From NCBI RefSeq assembly GCF_946885725.1, contig NZ_CAMPGZ010000030.1:1-24831 (forward strand): a stretch of 24,831 nt of DNA. The letters are read 5' to 3'. Below are positions 21,776-24,831 of this stretch, piece by piece. The notes under the pieces are model-generated. The model did no database searches, had not been told where the DNA came from, and saw nothing but the letters and a program-made list of their open reading frames with translations. The DNA comes from an uncultured Nocardioides sp. GTDB lineage: Bacteria > Actinomycetota > Actinomycetes > Propionibacteriales > Nocardioidaceae. Within the stretch, counting starts at the first letter, position 1; each line of letters opens with the position of its first letter. The position numbers and the translations under genes are program-made.

Positions 21776-23275
21776 ATGAGCGTTCTCGCCATCGACGCAG
21801 GCACCACCGGGGTCACCGCGCTCGTCGTCACCTCCGAGGGGACGATCGCGGCGAAGGGCTACCAGGAGTTCGCGCAGCACTTCCCGCAGCCCGGTTGGGT
21901 CGAGCACTCCCCCGAGGAGATCTGGCAGGCGACCCTCGAGGCGACCCGGGCCTGCCTCAAGGCCTACGAGCAGGTCGGCGGTCCGGAGCTGCGCGCGCTC
22001 GGCATCACCAACCAGCGCGAGACCGTGCTGCTGTGGGACCGGGAGACGCTGGGCTCGCCCCGCCGCGCGATCGTGTGGCAGGACCGCCGTACCGCCGACA
22101 TCTGCACGCGCCTGCGCGACGCCGGCCACGAGGACCGCGTCGCGGAGCTGACCGGGCTGCGGCTGGACCCGTACTTCTCCGGCACCAAGCTCGTCTGGAT
22201 CGCCGAGCACGAGCCGAACACGTGGGCGCTGGTCGAGGACGGGCGGTACGCCGTCGGCACGGTCGACTCCTATCTGATCGCGCGGATGACCCGCGGCACC
22301 TGGCACGTCACCGACGTCTCCAACGCCTCGCGCACGCTGCTGTTCGACCTCGAGCGGGGTGAGTGGAGCGAGGAGCTGTGCGGCCTGTTCGGCGTCCCGA
22401 CGGACGCGCTGCCCGAGGTGGTGCCGTCGTGGGGCGACGGGTCGACGATGGGCACGACCGACCCGCGCGTGTTCCTGGGCCTGGAGCTGCCGATCGCGGG
22501 CATCGCCGGCGACCAGCAGTCGGCGCTGTTCGGGCAGACCTGCTTCGAGATCGGCGACTCCAAGTGCACCTACGGCACCGGGTCGTTCATCCTCACCAAC
22601 ACCGGCTCCGACGTCGTCCGGTCCGACGCCGGCCTGCTGTCGACCGCGGCGTGGAAGTCGCCGGAGGGCGAGCTGACCTACGCCGTCGAGGGCGCGATCT
22701 TCGTGACCGGCGCGGCCGTGCAGTGGCTGCGCGACGGGCTGCAGATCGTCGGCTCGGCGGCAGAGACGGAGGCGGTCGCCTCGACGGTGGCAGACTCGCA
22801 CGGTGTGGTGTTCGTGCCGGCGCTGACCGGCCTCGGCGCGCCGCACTGGGATCCCCACGCCCGCGGTTTGGTCATCGGGGTCACCCGGGGTACGACGCGC
22901 GGCCACCTGGTGCGCGCGACGCTGGAGGCGATCGCGTTCGAGGTGCGCGACGTCGCCGAGACGCTGCCGTCGAGCACGGCGCTGACCTCCCTCACCGTCG
23001 ACGGGGGCGCCTCCGCCAACGACCTGCTCTGCCGGATGCAGGCCGACCAGCTCGGCGTACCCGTGGAGCGGCCGCGGTTCGTGGAGACCACCGCGATCGG
23101 GGCGGCGTTCCTGGCCGGGCTCGGCACCGGGGTGTGGTCGTCGTTCGACGAGCTGAAGGCGACCTGGCAGCTCGACCAGCGGTTCGAGCCGTCGGGCAGC
23201 CGCGAGGACGCGGACGCCGCGTATGCCCGGTGGCGCGAGGCGGTCGAGCGGTCGAAGGGCTGGGCGGCGCTGTAG
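21776..23275 (+). CDS. glpK: Glycerol kinase
   Basis: The 499-residue FGGY-family kinase converts glycerol and ATP to sn-glycerol 3-phosphate. Full length agrees with the E. coli enzyme (about 500). The ATPase start is LAIDAGTTGVTALV (4-17). Glycerol-contacting residues are conserved: Arg81-Glu82 in ITNQRET, Trp101 in IVWQDRRT, Tyr133 in LDPYFSGTKL and Asp246 in IAGDQQSALFGQ. HVTDVSNASRTLLFDL and CTYGTGSFILTNTG are typical glycerol kinase signatures; TVDGGASANDLLCRMQAD near the end is the FGGY C-terminal ATP site. ATG 21776 has AGGA eight bases upstream, inside a strong hairpin. No glpF or glpD is adjacent, so uptake and oxidation genes must lie elsewhere. A hairpin directly after the stop separates it from the convergent gene. 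Confidence 0.95.
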   Translation: MSVLAIDAGTTGVTALVVTSEGTIAAKGYQEFAQHFPQPGWVEHSPEEIWQATLEATRACLKAYEQVGGPELRALGITNQRETVLLWDRETLGSPRRAIVWQDRRTADICTRLRDAGHEDRVAELTGLRLDPYFSGTKLVWIAEHEPNTWALVEDGRYAVGTVDSYLIARMTRGTWHVTDVSNASRTLLFDLERGEWSEELCGLFGVPTDALPEVVPSWGDGSTMGTTDPRVFLGLELPIAGIAGDQQSALFGQTCFEIGDSKCTYGTGSFILTNTGSDVVRSDAGLLSTAAWKSPEGELTYAVEGAIFVTGAAVQWLRDGLQIVGSAAETEAVASTVADSHGVVFVPALTGLGAPHWDPHARGLVIGVTRGTTRGHLVRATLEAIAFEVRDVAETLPSSTALTSLTVDGGASANDLLCRMQADQLGVPVERPRFVETTAIGAAFLAGLGTGVWSSFDELKATWQLDQRFEPSGSREDADAAYARWREAVERSKGWAAL

Positions 23276-23281
23276 CGACGA

Positions 23282-23332
23282 TTGGTCACGAACCGCAGCC
23301 GCAGGACGCTGGATCCTGCGGTTGGGGACCAA
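23282..23332. terminator. Bidirectional hairpin terminator between convergent genes
   Basis: 23282-23298 and 23316-23332 are inverted copies matching at 15 of 17 positions (TTGGTC...AACCGCAG). A second, mutually exclusive stem pairs CCGCAGGA (23299-23306) with TCCTGCGG (23314-23321). The right part of the element partly recurs as CCAAACCGCAAT just after it. It fills most of the 79-bp gap between the convergent glpK and the coiled-coil gene, so termination from both sides is the likely role, without a marked T-run. Confidence 0.6.
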
Positions 23333-23354
23333 ACCGCAATGGCCCCGGCGTCCT

Positions 23355-24299
23355 TCAGTCGCTGAGCCGCTCGACCACGCCCTGCGCCTCCTGGACGGCG
23401 GACTCGGCCTCGGCGACCTCCTCGGCCGCCTCGTCGCGTTCCTCGGTCGCCGTACCGATCTGGTCGTCGAGCCGCTCGAGCCGGGCCTCGAGGTCGTCGA
23501 GCTTGCGGCGCAGCTCGTCGATCTCGCCGTTCACCTGCAGCGCGGCCGCCTCGAGGTCCTTGACCTTGTGGTCGCGCTGCTTGAGCTCCTTCTGCGCGAC
23601 CTTGAGGTCGGCCTCGGCGGCGCGCAGGTCCTGCTTGGCCGCGGTCAGCTCCTCACGGCGCCGCTCGCGCTCTCGCTCCTCGGGGTCGACGTCGGGCACG
23701 AGCGAGAGCTTCGGCCGCTTGGACGCCTCGGAAGTGATTTCGGACAGCGGCCGCGGCGACCGGCCCATCGCGGTGTGGTCGGCGACCGCCGACGCGGCCT
23801 TGATCGTCCCGGCGCCGGACGGTGACAGCGGGTCGACGAGCATGCCGGAGCGCACGGCCGACTCCGCGTCGGTATCGACCATCGCGGCGTGCAGGGTGTC
23901 CTCGACCTGCCGCTGCACGGACTCGGAGATCTTCTGGCCGAGCTCCTTGGCGAGCGTGCGGCCCTTGCCGGCGACCGCCGCGACGAGCTTGCGGCGCTGC
24001 TTGGTGAGCTCGCGCAGCGCCTCGCCGTCGAGGTCGGCCTGGGCTGCGCGCAGCGAACGGCCGAGGTCGAGCACCTGCTTCATCTCCTCGGCGTTGTGCC
24101 GCACGAGCATGTTGACCACCCAGGCGGCGGTGGACGGCTTCTTCAGCGCCTTGACCCGCTCGGACATCTCGCGGTCCTTGGCGGCCTTGAGCTCCTTGAC
24201 GTAACCGTTGCGCGCGTCGGTGAACTCCGCCGGCGCTACGCCGTACAGCTCCTCCGCGATCGCCGCGAAGGTCTCCTCCGGGTCGGCCTTGGTGCTCAT
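23355..24299 (-). CDS. Coiled-coil protein of unknown function
   Basis: The 314-residue product starts at ATG 24299, which overlaps the stop of the upstream metallophosphoesterase gene as ATGA. I do not recognise a named family. Residues 1-150 are helical and charged, with AAIAEELYGVAPAEFTDARNGYVKELKAAKD and KKPSTAAWVVNMLVRHNAEEMKQVLDLGRSLRAA. The middle (about 160-220) is less regular. From about 225 to the end there is a long heptad-type coiled coil rich in Glu, Arg, Leu and Asp (DLRAAEADLKVAQKELKQRD ... IDELRRKLDDLEARLERLDDQIG). There is no signal peptide or membrane segment, so it is cytoplasmic. Similar proteins are found next to small phosphoesterases in related actinobacteria, as far as I recall. 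Tight coupling suggests joint function or simply one message. Confidence 0.72.
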   Translation of the reverse strand: MSTKADPEETFAAIAEELYGVAPAEFTDARNGYVKELKAAKDREMSERVKALKKPSTAAWVVNMLVRHNAEEMKQVLDLGRSLRAAQADLDGEALRELTKQRRKLVAAVAGKGRTLAKELGQKISESVQRQVEDTLHAAMVDTDAESAVRSGMLVDPLSPSGAGTIKAASAVADHTAMGRSPRPLSEITSEASKRPKLSLVPDVDPEERERERRREELTAAKQDLRAAEADLKVAQKELKQRDHKVKDLEAAALQVNGEIDELRRKLDDLEARLERLDDQIGTATEERDEAAEEVAEAESAVQEAQGVVERLSD

Positions 24300-24814
24300 G
24301 AGGCGATCCTCGGTGGGAGGCGGTGCAGTCGTACGTCGGTCAGTTCGCCGTCGATCACGTCGGCGGTCATGTAGGTGCAGTGCGGCTGCCGGCGGCGGTC
24401 GGTCGGCGAGCCGGGGTTCAGCAGCCGCAGGCCCTGGTCGGTGGTGGTGTCCCACGGGATGTGGCTGTGCCCGAAGACCAGCACGTCGTGATCGCCGTAC
24501 AGCTCCTGGCAGCGCCGCTCGCGGCCCTCCTTCGACCCGGTCTCGTGGACGACCGCGAGCCGCAGCCCGTCGACGTCGACGGTCGCGACCTCCGGGAGCC
24601 GCTCGCGCAGCACGCCGTGGTCGTTGTTGCCGTAGCAGGCGACGAGCTCCTTGGACCTTGTCTGCAGCTCGTCGAGCAGCGCCACGTCGACCCAGTCACC
24701 GGCGTGCACCACCAGGTCGGCCTGCTCCACCGCCGCCCAGAGCTCGGCGGGCAGCGCCTTGGCCCGCTTGGGCACGTGGGTGTCCGCCATCAGCACGAGT
24801 CGTCGCTGCGCCAC
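24296..24814 (-). CDS. Calcineurin-like metallophosphoesterase (YfcE/MJ0936 type)
   Basis: The 172-residue product begins at GTG 24814. Removing these first residues would delete the initial beta strand (RRLVLMADTH), so the next Met is rejected as a start. Metal-binding motifs are in the usual order: DTH (Asp11, His13), HAGDWVD (Asp40), GNNDH (63-66, including His66), VVHETG (His90) and GHSHIP (His116, His118). This is a compact di-metal phosphodiesterase of the MJ0936/YfcE group, active in vitro on model phosphodiesters; the physiological substrate is unknown. The third His motif reads HETG rather than the common HGH. No SD precedes the start; a TAGGCT box seven bases upstream indicates a leaderless message. 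The downstream coiled-coil gene overlaps by four bases. Confidence 0.9.
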   Translation of the reverse strand: MAQRRLVLMADTHVPKRAKALPAELWAAVEQADLVVHAGDWVDVALLDELQTRSKELVACYGNNDHGVLRERLPEVATVDVDGLRLAVVHETGSKEGRERRCQELYGDHDVLVFGHSHIPWDTTTDQGLRLLNPGSPTDRRRQPHCTYMTADVIDGELTDVRLHRLPPRIAS

Positions 24815-24821
24815 GCAGGCG

Positions 24822-24827
24822 AGCCTA
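24822..24827 (-). promoter_or_regulatory. -10 box of leaderless metallophosphoesterase promoter
   Basis: Minus-strand TAGGCT is followed by CGCCTGC and then the GTG at 24814. This is the same arrangement as the aroG and recQ starts. The -35 region is outside the window. Confidence 0.42.
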
Positions 24828-24831
24828 GCCG

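Noticed and set aside
1..24831. CRISPR array, tRNA, rRNA, transposase, prophage or defence island.
   Set aside because: No regularly spaced repeats, no cloverleaf or rRNA sequence recognised, and no mobile-element protein motifs in any frame examined.

Overview
The window is about 25 kb of very GC-rich, gene-dense DNA with actinobacterial character. Signs of this are a Ser/Thr kinase with PASTA repeats, a type II DAHP synthase, an Rv2175c-type DNA-binding protein, an actinobacterial-type phosphofructokinase, and many start codons that sit 6-7 nt after a TAnnnT -10 box with no Shine-Dalgarno sequence (leaderless transcripts). The gene mix looks like Nocardioides or another Nocardioidaceae. That assignment is inference from gene content, because no rRNA is present. 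I see no tRNA, rRNA, CRISPR array, insertion sequence, integrase or phage gene; it reads as core chromosome.

Layout. (1) 1-5675, envelope and signalling: an Rv2175c-like wHTH protein (-), a secreted sulfatase (+), a LysM/lytic transglycosylase (+) and a PASTA-domain Ser/Thr kinase (+). In Mycobacterium tuberculosis the kinase PknL and its substrate Rv2175c are neighbours, with aroG close by. The same anchors occur here with extra genes between them. (2) 5709-9486: endonuclease IV overlapping an EamA exporter, a REP-like hairpin, a tandem GNAT acetyltransferase and a secreted double-CAP protein. (3) 9486-13196, aromatic amino acid entry point: a perfect 20-bp inverted repeat, a leader peptide with Tyr-Phe-Phe codons followed by an intrinsic terminator (a probable attenuator), aroF (type I-beta DAHP synthase), then convergently a threonine aldolase and aroG (type II DAHP synthase). 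(4) 13222-15639 (-): a membrane-anchored Ser/Pro-rich surface protein and an APC amino acid permease. (5) 15719-18415 (-): a RecQ-family helicase with a degenerate phosphoribosyltransferase-like tail and a small nucleotidyltransferase-like protein. (6) 18477-21710: an endonuclease/exonuclease/phosphatase-family protein, a phosphofructokinase with PPi-type specificity residues (-), and a secreted pyroglutamyl-peptidase-like protein whose catalytic Cys is Ser. (7) 21722-24814: a large hairpin over the glycerol kinase ribosome-binding site, glpK, a hairpin terminator, then (-) a two-gene overlapping unit of a metallophosphoesterase and a coiled-coil protein.

The most interesting part is the aroF control region (9557-9728). 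It combines a probably leaderless 20-codon peptide containing consecutive Tyr-Phe-Phe codons, a 10-bp GC-rich terminator hairpin, and a palindrome and direct repeats over the promoter. Tyr and Phe are also the usual feedback inhibitors of DAHP synthases that carry the N-terminal ferredoxin-like domain seen in this AroF. No wholly novel multi-gene system is evident.
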